In this document: piece by piece, positions 31,006 to 41,970 of the stretch
Layout: the number at the start of each line of letters is the position of its first letter
Numbering within the stretch: position 1 is the stretch's first letter
Source: Bagarius yarrelli
Taxonomy: Eukaryota; Chordata; Actinopteri; Siluriformes; Sisoridae
Length of the DNA stretch: 64,000 nt
Assembly: GCA_005784505.1 (NCBI GenBank)
Contig: VCAZ01000074.1
Location: forward strand, 801,001-865,000
Direction: 5' to 3'
Position numbers and translations under genes: made by a program
Notes under the pieces: model-generated
The model's input: the letters and a program-made list of their open reading frames with translations, nothing else
What the model was told of the DNA's origin: nothing
The model's database searches: none

Positions 31006-32480
31006 TAGGAAATGACTCAGATGTCCGCAACGCACAAGGGCATGGATGCCTGCCTCTCTGACACGGATGCTACTTTTGTGCTGGCTTCTGTCCTCAAACA
31101 GCGTTACTTCCTGTTTAAAGCTTGCACAATGTTCCAGCACCCTGCGTTGCACTTTAATGAGTCCAAGCCATCACGTACGCAAACATTTTATTGGACACAA
31201 GTACATAGATCAAGACAGTTGGAGTCTGACAGGACTTTTAAAACGAGCTCTCTGCCAGCACGACGTGTTATTCGCAGCTACGCGGAAAGTATAGCTGCTC
31301 CCTCAGGCCCTAAGCAGGCCAAATAAGAACGTGTTTGTCGTGACACACTGTGTCACACATGTTTGTTTGCATAGGTGTACACAAACAAGAGATAAGAAAT
31401 TATCCCAGCATTCAATTGCAGTCCCACTCGACTGGCAACAAACAGTGTTGGCCGATCAGCATTGCACATCACGTTCAACAAACAAAGAGGTCCGATGCCT
31501 CATGCTGAGAGGAGAGTGGGGAATTTTGTCTGCTGGATTATTTGTATTCTCAGTTGATAAGCATTTAAAAAACTTTGTGGGAGACAACGGAAAAAAAAAA
31601 GTGTCAACCATTTTGTGGGACAAGATGGGAATAATGATGTGTTTTATTATTGTATTGTTGTCAGTTACCCTTTAAAACTGACGGTATGCTGTTCCTGTTT
31701 GCGTGTCTCTGTTTAAGAGTCTTAGCCTCAGACTTCACGTCCATGGGCTGGCTGGCTGAACGCCTGACGCACACTGCACACTTAGCTAAAATAGGAATTC
31801 AAGAGTTTTGAAATCATCCCCTGATTGGATTTCTGGGAAACATTGTCCAAAGCCGTCTGTTCAAAAAAGTAAGTGTTGTGTTTACATTGGTGGCAATGAT
31901 TATTCAGTCAGGAGTAAATAATTTAGCAGTTGCATAACAATCTGTTATCGTGGGGACATTTACACATCCCTAAACATGATGCGACATAAAAAAAATTCAT
32001 TGGTTGCTTTACTTGTCAGTCATACATCCTCTTTTGCGCGACTTTAGACATTCCAAGTCTAAAGTCGCACACCAAGGTTTCCAGGTCTTCTGTCTTCAGT
32101 CTGTAGGTCTGGCCAGTAGATAGAAATGCAAATGGGTAGCCTAATAACTTTTTTCACCTACAAAATAAGAAACATTAAACATTTAGATAAAGCCTACAAC
32201 ATGCTCCTGTTGCGTTGTTTTTAACCCTAACGAGTTTGCAGCAAATTGTGTGTCCCTTTCCACGCGTTTTATACCTTTGAGGTTTCTAGTTTCCTTTTTC
32301 TATGAGTCATAAACATACTCACTTCTGTGCACTATGACCCTGAGGTTGGGCGCATGTGGGGACGTCACAATCTCCAATCTCCACTGAAGAGAGAAGTATT
32401 TTGAACTCAAAGTGAAGTGACAAAAACAACAAAAATAAAACACTAACTAAGTAAAAACAAACTAAAGTAGACTTGTCTTG
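31006..32480. other. Intron 2 sequence, no recognised gene
   Basis: Overlapping open frames at 31012-31326 and 31331-31675 lack domains, splice context and codon-bias clues; I do not call them genes. A short perfect hairpin lies at 32038-32068. Confidence 0.45.
32038..32068. other. Perfect 12-bp hairpin
   Basis: GCGACTTTAGAC (32038-32049) and GTCTAAAGTCGC (32057-32068) are exact reverse complements around the 7-base loop ATTCCAA. No T-run follows, so it is not a terminator-like feature. Confidence 0.9.
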
Positions 32481-32484
32481 GTTT

Positions 32485-32765
32485 TATTTAGCTTAGCTTA
32501 GGTTGATTACTAGCACAAATATAAACACTTGACCAAGCAATAAACAAAACAACAAACATAAACTTGACTAGAATACAAGACAAGACAGGAAGTAAACAAA
32601 GACATGAAGTGTAAACAAGAACATAAAATATAACACAATATAAACATGAAACAAGAACATAAAACATAAAACAAAAACAGGAAACAAAACATAAAACATG
32701 AAACAAAAACAGGAAACATGAAACAAACATAAAACACGAAACAAGAACTTAAAAACCATAACCTT
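32485..32765. repeat. TTAGC block and A-rich AACATGAAACAA repeat
   Basis: TAGCTTAGCTTAGG then A-rich tandem units (AAACATGAAACAAGAACATA; ACAAAAACAGGAAAC). Homologous in order to 7925-8220. Overlapping reverse-strand frames rich in FMFCF simply translate the repeat. Confidence 0.75.
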
Positions 32766-34070
32766 ACAGGTACACTTACAGATGGAATTGTAAGAATGTT
32801 AGGTATTGGATCTCTATGTGTCTGGGTTTGTGTGTGGTTTTTAGCATGTTCCTAACATAGTTCCTAAGAATTCCATAACCATGTGTCTGGCTGCAAACCT
32901 GCCATTTTAAACCAGCATTAAGCAAACACAATAAATCAGTGACAGTCATGTAGCAGAAGTCAGTGGAAAACATTTGGCTAAGCATAAATCACACTTTGTG
33001 TACTTTTAGCTTGCGCTGATGAGGTAGATACATTAAATCAACAAGATTTAATGCCTACAATTATGTCGCTTAGGGAAGACGAACGAATAAGTCTCGTTAA
33101 ATAAGTGACGATCAGTGTAAAACTAAGCTTAACAATGGTCTTGTATGGTGCGAGTGTGTGTTCTGTTGGACTGTGTTTATCCAGGAATCTGTTGCTTAGA
33201 CTCTTAATTAGGATTCTAGTTGGATCCTTCATTTTTTTTTCTTTTGCAATGTCAACTCTGATTGACGGTGTCACCTTTCCTCTCCTTGGAGTGTTCATTA
33301 AAGGTACAGTGTGTTATATTTCTCACCCACATACCTCTCACACACAGAGAGGCAACACATCATCTACCTTTCATTAATCTAAGTTGAATCTAGAACATTT
33401 CGTTCTAACGTTTCACATTTAATAAACGTAAAGCATGTCCTTCTAGGATGCAGTTTTTCTTCTAATGTTATCTACGATCCAGACAGAATCCCGACATCCT
33501 GCAATTAATGTAGACAACCGTCAGTCAGCCTCACACCTCCGCTTATTTACATGACGAGTCCTGACAGCACAAGTCAATACCATGCACCTTTTTAAGACAT
33601 CAATAATGAAGAGTCGAGGTGGCACTTTCTTACTAGCATTCAGGCGCTCGCTCATACCTTCCCGTTCTTCATTTCCGCCCAGGTCTTTCTCTCTCTCTAA
33701 GAGTGAAAAGTTTGAAGAGAAAAACCACCAAAAGCTGTTTTTAAGTTTCACAAAGGTCATATTGACTTCCTCCTCTTAAAACATGAAAAGGAAGAAATGT
33801 GACAGAGACAGCAACCTCTTTTTTTTCACTCCATTTAGCAAAGGACAGCCGGTGATAGGTTCTTTTACGTAGGTAAACCTACACGCAGACAGACACAGAC
33901 ACACACACACACACACACACAAACATGATAAAGCTCTGTGTTGACTTTAAAGAAGCATAAGCTGGAATACTGTCTATTATCAACAGGCCTCGCTCAAGAT
34001 TTCAGGATGAGAGGTGTTGGGGACACCCAACAATCATAATCGTGTATATTTTTTTTTATTTTTAAATAAA
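32766..34070. other. Intron 2 sequence, no recognised gene
   Basis: Non-coding. An (AC)n microsatellite lies at 33896-33922. Overlapping opposite frames at 33038-33377 and 33521-33779 have no domains. Confidence 0.45.
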
Positions 34071-34074
34071 GATA

Positions 34075-34330
34075 TATATTTTTTGGGGCATTTTTGCTTC
34101 TATTGATAGAACAGATCAGGGATTAGGCTGGGGGTGGTGGGGGTTATACCAGAGAGAACCCAGGCTAAAATCGAGCCCGTGTCACCAAGACCCAGCGGCG
34201 CAAGGGTGTTAGCACCTTAACCCACTGCGCCACGGCGCCGGTCAAGCATATATATACTTCTTAAACGTCTAATTTCAAATATTGTGCTTTGGATAAGGGC
34301 ATCTAGCAAATGCTATAAATGGAAATGGAT
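34075..34330. repeat. Diverged SINE-like pieces
   Basis: Reverse head AGCACCTTAACCCACTGCGC at 34210-34232 and a separate forward tail TTTGGATAAGGGCATCTAGC at 34288-34308 with ATGGAAATGG. Two rearranged fragments rather than one intact copy. Confidence 0.5.
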
Positions 34331-35029
34331 GTGCAAATTCAGCCATAGTAACATTATCGATGTCAGGGTTCAGCCACTCTAGTCTTTCCACTCCATCCTC
34401 GATAAACGATGCCTTTATAATCTGCACCACCGATCACAAGGGGCACATTTTAGTTCCAGTGAGAAGATCTGAAAGCTACAGCAGACATACATATAAATAA
34501 TTGAGTTTTTAGTTTCTGACAAAACATTTAGTCTTAAAATAAAGCTTAATTTGATTGTAAAAAGATGTCAAATTATTTATGACTCGTCAGTTTTATCAAA
34601 GCAGCAAAGTTCTAGAGTTTTGATTACAGAGGAACATTGGGATATGCTAGTGGCTATACATTGATATTCATATTATAGAAGGGGCTGCAGAATTTTCGCC
34701 ATGTTTAAGCACCACTTATAATATAGACGTAAACAATAAATAAAGGAGGTTTTTTTTATTATCCCTAAGTGGCCAGCAGATTTATGCACGCTTATCGGAC
34801 GTGCTTGTAAAGCTGCCAATCCCATCACCTTTCTCCACCGAAAAGAGACAGGTTGTAAATTTCTGTAGCTACGCCGCTTTTCCAAATAACATTGATCTTG
34901 GCAAAAAAAAATATATAAATAAGCGCGTATTTAACGAAATAAGAGTCAGCTTGGCATCGATTTACGTATAAAAATGTCCCCGGATTTTACAGTGTTGAAC
35001 TTTCTCTATCTGGTTGCCAGTCCCACTGA
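34331..35029. other. Intron 2 sequence, no recognised feature
   Basis: Non-coding; nothing supportable. Confidence 0.5.
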
Positions 35030-35200
35030 GCTCTCTGTTCTGCTACAAGTCAAAAGTGCTGTAGCTGTTCATTAAAGGCCAGCTTTAGTTAATGAAACAA
35101 GCCCGGTCCAAGTCAGGAGGGGCTTTTAATGTGCACAGATCAATTAGATCCTGAGTAAATCTTCCAGACGCCTTCATTCTAACTCATCTAAAGGGCTGTG
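35030..35200. promoter_or_regulatory. Candidate conserved non-coding element
   Basis: Unique, balanced sequence with GCTGTTCATTAAAGGCC, CTTTTAATGTGCACAG and GATCAATTAGATCCTGAG. Among the most enhancer-like stretches of intron 2. Inference only. Confidence 0.35.
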
Positions 35201-35699
35201 GGGGCAACTGTCATCACTAACCCTCTGCACCGAGAAGTAATACGTCATAGAATGGGTCCCGACTTAGATATTACTAGCGATAAATATTGCAATCACAAGA
35301 AAAGACTTTTTTTTTTCTTTTCTATCGCTTTGCTTAAGGTCTGCTCCGATTTCCATGCGATCTATTTTACCGAAAAGTTGGTCTACTTTTCAAACTAAGT
35401 TAATCCATCGAAATAAAAATAATAATCTTAATAATAATGCACGCACACGCTCGTCTTACACCCCTTGTGAAAACCTTGCAATGGTATAAATATTAATGCA
35501 GCTAATTAATCTTATGTCCTAACCTTATTCCACGATTAGTAACCTGTTGCCTATTTTAATTTTTCTTATTTAAAAGCTGTCTGAATTTTACCCTAATTAA
35601 CAAAAAATAATTAAAATAAAATTTTCCTTTATGACACAGAACATTTTTATATATTTAGTCGATTTATGTTCGTTAAATCAATGCACTTTACCATTGATG
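35201..35699. other. Intron 2 sequence, AT-rich
   Basis: AT-rich DNA with TAATTAA-type words and no repeat family recognised. Confidence 0.45.
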
Positions 35700-35837
35700 G
35701 TATCCTTATCCAGAGCGACTTACGTTTATCTCTTTTAATACAACTGAGCAACTGGGGGTTAAAAGCCTTGCTTAGGGCCCAACAGTGGCAACTTAGTGGT
35801 GTTGGAATTGAACCCCGATCTTCCAATTAGCAATCAA
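35700..35837 (-). mobile_element. Mermaid/DANA-like SINE, reverse, truncated
   Basis: TATCCTTATCCAGAGCGACT, ACGTTTATCTCTTTTAATAC, GAACCCCGATCTTCC. It is truncated at both ends and runs into the repeat that follows. Confidence 0.82.
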
Positions 35838-35845
35838 ATCACCTG

Positions 35846-36385
35846 TATTTATATAGCGCTTTTTAACAATAGAATTGTGTTAAAGCAGCTTTACAAAACC
35901 AAATCAAATAAGACAGTATAAGTCCCCAGCCAGAGGCACCAGCTACAAAGAACCAAAACTCCATCAGTGACAAAATGGAGAAAAAAAACCTTGGGAGAAA
36001 CCAGGCTCAGTAAGGGGGTCAGTTCTCCTCTGACCAGACAAACCAGCACATTATTTACATTTACAGCATTTGGCAGACGTCCTTATCCAGAGCGATTTAC
36101 ATTTATCTCTTTTTATACAACTAAGCAATTGGGGTTAGGGCTTTGCTCTGGGAATCCAACTCAAAGCTTTCTGGTACCAGTTTAACACCTTAACCACTAA
36201 GCCACCACTTCCCTTATTATTCCATACTGCAGCAATGTTTCCGTGGTCTCGTCTGGATGACCGTCTAGAAGATCAAGGTCATCACTGGGAAACTGCCACT
36301 GAGGCTTATTGTCTCTTTGTTGATCCACCAACTGGGCTGAATACGAACTGGATTCGGTGGTGACAGTGAGCTCGGAATAGAAAAA
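35846..36385. repeat. Dispersed repeat (TATATAGCGCTTTT family) with a nested SINE
   Basis: CACCTGTATTTATATAGCGC, TTAAAGCAGCTTTACAAAAC, AAAACTCCATCAGTGAC, then after the SINE CGTGGTCTCGTCTGGATGAC and GGTGGTGACAGTGAGCTCGG. Related pieces at 13105-13260 and 63390-63423. Family not named with confidence. Confidence 0.6.
36055..36215 (-). mobile_element. Mermaid/DANA-like SINE, reverse
   Basis: ACATTTACAGCATTTGGCAG, ATCCAGAGCGATTTACATTT, and AACACCTTAACCACTAAGCC. It lies inside the repeat at 35846-36385, so is younger than it. Confidence 0.9.
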
Positions 36386-37412
36386 AAAAAAAAACTTAGT
36401 GTAGATGCCATTCTACTCACGAAAGCCAAATACATTGTGTGTTATCGGTGCTCCCGGTTCCGGTTACCATTATTATTGCAGCAAAAGTCCAACCACTGAG
36501 CTACCACTTGATTTGGAAATCAGACCCCAACCCTTAATCAACAAAGCATTTAAACCTAAAACAAGTTATTACAGTTAAAATAAAGTCTTAAAATAAATTA
36601 GGAATGTCTCTTATTGTAATTATACTCAATTTGCAGGTAAAATAACTAACTAAGTAAGAGAAAGATAAATAATTTTATTCTTAAAACAAGATCAAAACGC
36701 TTTTTTGGCTAGAACTAAGATTGTAATTCTTGACAGTATAAGACAAGAATCATATTTTTGCATTGCGTGAGGCAAACAGCGTTGCCAATCAGGTAATTTA
36801 GATGTTAATCAAAGCAATACACTTTCGGGCCCAGACACACGAATCATAGTTGACTTTTAATATATATAAACTAAATCAAGAACTTCTTAATTCTAACTAC
36901 ATCTCCTATTCAGCCCCAGTTCGTCATAGTTCATTTCTCACACTCGATAGAAGCAGTGCTGAAGTTTTGATTGTGCCAGCATGGTGCACACAGCCGCTGA
37001 ATGTGATTACTTAGCGAAACGTTTGAAGGCTACAATGTGCTGTTTAGTAATCGATTCATCAGGACTAATTTTCACCTTTGATTTGTGACAAAAGACCATG
37101 ATTAACTTTAGCCAGGGTTCCTCCGACTCCTGATACACACTGCCGAGGATCCAAAGTAAATCTCATTCGTTTTACCCTCTTTTCCTGTTTGAAGTGTAAA
37201 AGCACATTGTCAGTGTAATTACTCTGCATAGTTAGATCAGTTATTACTGCGGAATCCAATAAAATTCCTGCCTCCTGATTACTGAATATAAGAATTAGTA
37301 TATCCGTTACAGTTAGTGTTTTAAATAAGTCCACAAGTGAAACCTTACAAGTTACATCATGAATAATATTTTACAAAAACTAGTTACCAATTTTGCCAAT
37401 TAACTGCTCAAT
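36386..37412. other. Intron 2 sequence, no recognised gene
   Basis: Non-coding. A short SINE-head-like piece (CAACCACTGAGCTACCACTT) is at 36490-36510. The reverse-strand frame 37065-37334 shows no domain. Confidence 0.45.
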
Positions 37413-37775
37413 TAGGGCAGCACGTTGGCTTATTGGTTAGCACTTTTGTCTTACAGCAAGAAGGTCCCGGGTTTGATTTCCAGGCAATAGGCAAGGGTCT
37501 TTCTGTTTTGAGTGCTTACGTGGGTTTACTCCGGGTTCTCCAGTTTCTTCCTACAGTCCAAAAACATGTATATTAAATTGATTGGTGATACTTAATTGCC
37601 CCTAAGAGTGAGTGTGAGTGTGTGTGGCCCTGTAATGGACTGGCGACCTGTCCAGGTGTACCCCTCCTGCTTTTCTACCTTTCAGAGACGGCTGGGATAG
37701 ACTCCAGCAGATCCCTGTGACCCTGAATTAGGGAATAAGTGGGTATAGAAGATAAATGAATGAATTTGGCAGAAT
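37413..37775 (+). mobile_element. tRNA-SINE with L2-like tail, full length
   Basis: Head GGGCAGCACGTTGGCTTATT with pol III A-box-like TGGCTTATTGG and B-box-like GGGTTTGATTTCC. Middle: GTGGGTTTACTCCGGGTTCT, CTACAGTCCAAAAACATG. Tail: GGACTGGCGACCTGTCCAGG, CTGGGATAGACTCCAGCAG and CCCTGTGACCCTGAATTAGG, ending in ATGAATGAAT. The best copy of its family in the window. Confidence 0.92.
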
Positions 37776-38406
37776 ATTGTCTTCAAGTAGAATCAATCAT
37801 GTGATAGAGCTACAATTTTAAATAGTGCAGTAGGACATCTTGGAAAGCCTGATAGCATTGAAAGAGTACATCTCGCCATCCGCATACAAACCTATGCTAC
37901 CTAAACGCATGGACGAGTACAGACTAGACGACCGGAGACGACATCACTACAATACATTATGTGTCATTTAATTAAAAACACTGACTGTTGACTGGCTGTC
38001 TTTCAAGGACACCCTGAGGAGAGTGTGTTGTTTGAGGTCAGGACCTAAATAAACTGATTAAACTGACTGGTGGTGCAGTGTGTGTGGTAGGAAGGGCTAT
38101 GTAATAATATTAATATAGAATTAATACCTATGATAAATTATGACAAAATATTACACTGACAGCTCTGTAATTTTATGCACCATGCAGCCTTAACTCACTT
38201 AGAAGGTAAGAATTTTCCGGTTATTATATTCAGGTTAGCATAGACATTGTTATGCTTTTTTTATAGTCAAATGCAAGATGAATATAAAAAAGTTACTGTT
38301 GTACTTAAAAATGAAAGAGCTCTTTCATATCCTGTTACTGAATTTGTTAGCATTTCGAAAGTATGATCGGAGAATGCGACTTTGACGTGGATGTACTTTC
38401 ATTATT
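37776..38406. other. Intron 2 sequence, no recognised feature
   Basis: Non-coding; nothing supportable. Confidence 0.5.
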
Positions 38407-38604
38407 TGGGAAAGTGGTAGCTTAGTAGTTAAGGTGTTGGACCGATACCAGAAAGACTGGGTTTGATTTCCAGCACCACCAAGCCACCACTGTGGGCCCC
38501 TGGGCAAGGCCCTTAACTCCCAATTGCTCAACTGTATAAATGAGATAATTGTAAGTCGCTCTGGATGAGGCCGTTTGCCAAATGCTGCAAATGTAAATGT
38601 AAAT
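38407..38604 (+). mobile_element. Mermaid/DANA-like SINE, full length
   Basis: GGGAAAGTGGTAGCTTAGTA head, GGGTTTGATTTCCAGCACC, GTGGGCCCCTGGGCAAGGCC, and tail AAGTCGCTCTGGATGAGG with CTGCAAATGTAAATG. Confidence 0.92.
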
Positions 38605-38705
38605 GGTAGCGCAGTTGTAAAGGTGTTGGAACGCCAACAGGGTTTGATTCCCAGCACCACCAATCTGCCTTGCTGGGCCTCTGAGCACGACCCTTTGCTT
38701 GTAGC
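38605..38705 (+). mobile_element. Mermaid/DANA-like SINE, 5' part, in tandem
   Basis: GGTAGCGCAGTTGTAAAGGT, GGGTTTGATTCCCAGCACCA, and GGGCCTCTGAGCACGACCC. It follows the previous copy directly. Confidence 0.85.
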
Positions 38706-38829
38706 TTCAGTTGCGGGGCTTCTCTGGCATTTAGATGACTTACATCTCCACAATGACTTACATTTTTCTCAAAAGCCAAAAAAAAAAAAGATTATATATT
38801 ATCAGCCTGTTCATAATATTTGATGTACG

Positions 38830-39065
38830 TACCACAGACAAAGGCATGGAACAAATGTGATCATAAATACCTTTGCAATTTCAAATTCAATAAAGATGCA
38901 GAAGAGATAATGTTGAAGAGAACTCACTGGGCTGAACGTATTACACGCACAAAGCACTCTTTAATGGCTTCGCTTGGGCGGCTGGAGAATATTATCGATC
39001 GCGGCTGCCATTTCCTGCTTGAGTCTTGCCATAAAAGAGCCAATGGTCTGGTGTGGTCTCGGCAA
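38830..39065. promoter_or_regulatory. Candidate conserved non-coding element
   Basis: Unique and balanced: CACGCACAAAGCACTCTTTA, ATGGCTTCGCTTGGGCGGCT, GGAGAATATTATCGATCGCG, CAATGGTCTGG. A 110-codon frame crosses it (38820-39152) on + and another on -, neither with a domain. A regulatory role is inferred. Confidence 0.3.
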
Positions 39066-39460
39066 CACAGATGGTACCCATCATTATCCATCTTATTAGA
39101 ACTGATAACTGTCAGTAGCACAGTCCAGTCAGTCAGTCTATGTCTGTTGTAGGACAATGGACTTTTATTTCATGGTAAAAACCATCAATTTGTTAATGAC
39201 TATGGAAACAAATGTAAATATATAAAGGTTTTATACTGACTGATAAATTAATAAGAAAGTGGGATCACAATCTTTGGACTCCTTTCTCTTTTTGTTGTTT
39301 CTCTTTCTGAACGTCTCCGTTCTCTTAATCAGGAAGCGAGGGTTACCATACGTAACTAAGATGTTTTACTTTCATCTTTTCTATATATTTTTTTTTTAGT
39401 TGCGAGGGCATGTAGGTGATTGATAACAGACAGGATACAGCTAGAGTTGATACTACATTT

Positions 39461-39598
39461 ACATTACATTTACAGCATTTGGCAGACGTCCTTATTCAGA
39501 GCGACTTACATTTATCTCTTTATACAACTAAGCAATTGGGAATTAGAGGCCTTGCTCAGGGTTCAGCAGTGGCAGGTTGGTGGTATTGGGAATTTTGG
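39461..39598 (-). mobile_element. Mermaid/DANA-like SINE, reverse, partial
   Basis: TACATTTACAGCATTTGGCA, TTCAGAGCGACTTACATTTA, GGCCTTGCTCAGGGTTC, and GGTTGGTGGTATTGGGAATT. The tRNA-like head is missing. Confidence 0.88.
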
Positions 39599-39845
39599 CC
39601 TGCAACTAGATTGGAAAGTCAGAATAAGGTTAGCGTCTATGAGCTTTTTTTTTATTTTCAGTGTTACTGTTCTGTCTAAAAATCTACAGATCTACAGAGT
39701 GAATTGTGTAAAAACCTTCGCTGAGCCTTGTGTTTGATACCTTTTTTTGTGTTTTATGAACTGTATCATAACATGAAGACCTTGGATCAGACTTTACTAA
39801 AGCGTTAAAGCTTAAAGAGCAGTCGTTGCTATATTCTAAACTTCA

Positions 39846-40087
39846 ACAGTGGTGTAGCTGCGGGGACAAGGTGGGACATTTGTTCCCAGGCACAACATCT
39901 AAGGGTGGCCAAACTGAAGTTACATAATTACAAATGTCCATTGTTGTTTAAATTCTACATTATTTTCATCCTCTTTATACGCTAAAAATATGCCACAAAT
40001 GCAGGATTTCAAGTTCTAAAACTCCAAAATTTCCAGAAAAGCATGACTTTGTCCCCGGGCGCTTAAAAAACCCTAGCTACACCTATG
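39846..40087. mobile_element. Short hAT-like inverted-repeat element
   Basis: Left end CAGTGGTGTAGCTGCGGGGA; right end CCTAGCTACACCTATG, its imperfect complement over about 17 bp. Internal sequence is non-coding. CAGTGGYGTAGC-type ends suggest a non-autonomous hAT. Target duplications were not confirmed. Confidence 0.5.
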
Positions 40088-40834
40088 AACCTTGACCGAA
40101 TGAAAACAAACACTCATATAATTTCATAAAATCAGTCGATTAGTAGTTCACCTGTTACTCGATACATGAATTAATAAGAATGAACATACGTTTCCTCCTC
40201 CGTTGTCAATCAGTCCCGATCGTCTGGCTTGTTTAGGCCAGTTTCCTGTAGCGGTGGTCATTTTGTCAATTCGGACATGCAGTGAAGCACATGCAAAAAA
40301 TTCTTTTGTTTCTCGTGCCTTCCTTTTGAAGCTTTGTCGAGTTGCCCTTCTATTTAAAAGTTCGTTTTATACACTAGATGCGCTGTGCACTATATACGAC
40401 TCTGTTTCATTGGTTGAAGAGAGATTAGAATAGATCAAATGGCGCAAATTCTTCGCAACAGTGATCAGAATTGATGCTGAAAGCAATTCCTTGGAAAGAA
40501 TAAATAAAATACAGGCATGTTAACGTAAATAGAATCAGGTCTAACTATACAGTTATTCATTTATTCACTCACTTATTAATTAATAAGAACATTATATCGT
40601 ATAGGGTCGCAGTAGACATGGAGCCAAGCCATTCTCAGTGAATGTTATATGTAAAGCAGGAATTTTCCACCGAAGGGACACCATGCACACACACCCATTT
40701 CCTACTAAAAGCATGGCTGGAATTGCAAATAGGCAAATAGGCTTTATTGCAAGAGATAAAGAAATCCTAATGGACAATAACGTGTCTGTATTTTATTTGT
40801 CTGTATTTTATTTATTCTGCCTCAAGGCTTTTCT
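40088..40834. other. Intron 2 sequence, no recognised gene
   Basis: Non-coding; open frames at 40203-40433 and 40592-40862 show no domain. Confidence 0.45.
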
Positions 40835-41112
40835 CTGTTCTGGCAGCAAGATGGTGGAATGATCTTCTTATCAATGTCAGAACAGCTGAGTCACTGACTG
40901 TCTACAAGAGATGATTGAAGATCCACCTCTTTTTTAAAAACTGCACTCAACATTTAACAAAAAAAAAGTATTTGTTTTTGTGGGTTGTTACACTTTGATT
41001 TGTGATCTATTGCACCAGTATTGAGCTGTTCATTGATGTGACTCAAAGCACTTTTGCATGTCGGTCTGGACAAGAACGTCTGCTAAATGCTGTAAATGTA
41101 AATGCAATAAAA
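40835..41112 (+). mobile_element. Non-LTR retrotransposon 3' end sharing the SINE tail
   Basis: GTCAGAACAGCTGAGTCACT, CTACAAGAGATGATTGAAG and ATCCACCTCTTTT look like the C-terminal end of a LINE ORF2 (NVRTAESLTVYKR then LKIHLFF). It is followed by a 3' UTR (GTTGTTACACTTTGATTTG) and the tail GGTCTGGACAAGAACGTCTG then CTAAATGCTGTAAATG. The tail is the same as that of the mermaid-like SINEs. Confidence 0.7.
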
Positions 41113-41340
41113 CAGTGTAAATAGTCGGGCTTGGGTTATTTGTGCAAAGGTAAAACCCTAAAAAATATATAAATAAATAAACAAAATAGCCGATTTCATA
41201 CCTAAAAAAAGAAAGGATTGAAACTGTTGTAAGGTAAACTCGTTTTGCGTTAAGTGTGTGTCTGTGTGTGTGCTTGATTCCAGGTTAAATCAGATGTGTA
41301 ATCAGTAGTCGCATAAGTGTTACTGTGATTTTTTTCATTA

Positions 41341-41422
41341 TAGGCCAGAGAGAAAGATAGACCGACAGAGAGACACAGACAGAGAGTGAAAGAGAGAGAG
41401 ACAAACAGAAAGACAGAGAGAG

Positions 41423-41465
<43 letters not shown>

Positions 41466-41556
41466 AAGACAGAGAGAGAGAGTAAGAGAGACAGATATAG
41501 AGTGAGATTAAGAGAGAGACAGACAGAGAGAGAAAGAAAGAGAGAAAACAAGAGAG
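41341..41556. repeat. (GA)n/(ACAGA)n purine tract
   Basis: About 215 bp of nearly pure purine with ACAGA interruptions and a core of about 36 bases of pure AG (41424-41460). The long serine/leucine frame on the - strand is an artefact of the repeat. Confidence 0.95.
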
Positions 41557-41779
41557 CTAGCAAACGTTTCTTATGTAAACATGTGATTTATGTGTGAGCT
41601 CTTATTGGCCAGTTAGCAATTCATTATTGGCCACATGTGATTGGACCGCTGTGATGTACAGTAAATCATGCCTTTTTTTTTGTTCTTGCTCTAGACAACG
41701 TTAGTATCGACTGCCTGCTTCTCTGAATCTGATATAATTAGTTGAATCATTAATGACATAATTACTAATAATAGTAACG

Positions 41780-41970
41780 AGGAAGTGCTGGCTCATAGTT
41801 ACGGTGTTGCACTGCAAACCTGAGGATTGTGGGTTCAATTCCATGCTCCACCAAGCTACCACTGCTGGGCCCCTGAGCAAAGCCCTTAACCCTCAATTGC
41901 TCAATTGTGTAAGAGAAATAAATGTAAGTCGCTCTGGATAAGGGCATCTGCTAAATGCTGTAAAAATGTA
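41780..41970 (+). mobile_element. Mermaid/DANA-like SINE, full length
   Basis: GGAAGTGCTGGCTCATAGTT, GTGGGTTCAATTCCATGC, CTGGGCCCCTGAGCAAAGCC, CAATTGCTCAATTGTG, and tail TCGCTCTGGATAAGGGCATC. Confidence 0.93.

Noticed and set aside
31012..31675. Two consecutive frames (104 and 114 codons) as a possible gene
   Set aside because: Overlapping alternative frames, no domain, no splice sites or promoter context; consistent with chance.
32488..32759. Three overlapping phenylalanine/cysteine-rich reverse frames that look like membrane proteins
   Set aside because: They arise from the tandem A-rich AAACATGAAACAA repeat; all three frames are open because of repeat composition.
38820..39157. Opposing 110- and 77-codon frames as a gene
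   Set aside because: Neither has a domain; the stretch looks more like non-coding conserved DNA.
41285..41563. Serine/leucine-rich reverse-strand frame
   Set aside because: Translation of a GA microsatellite.
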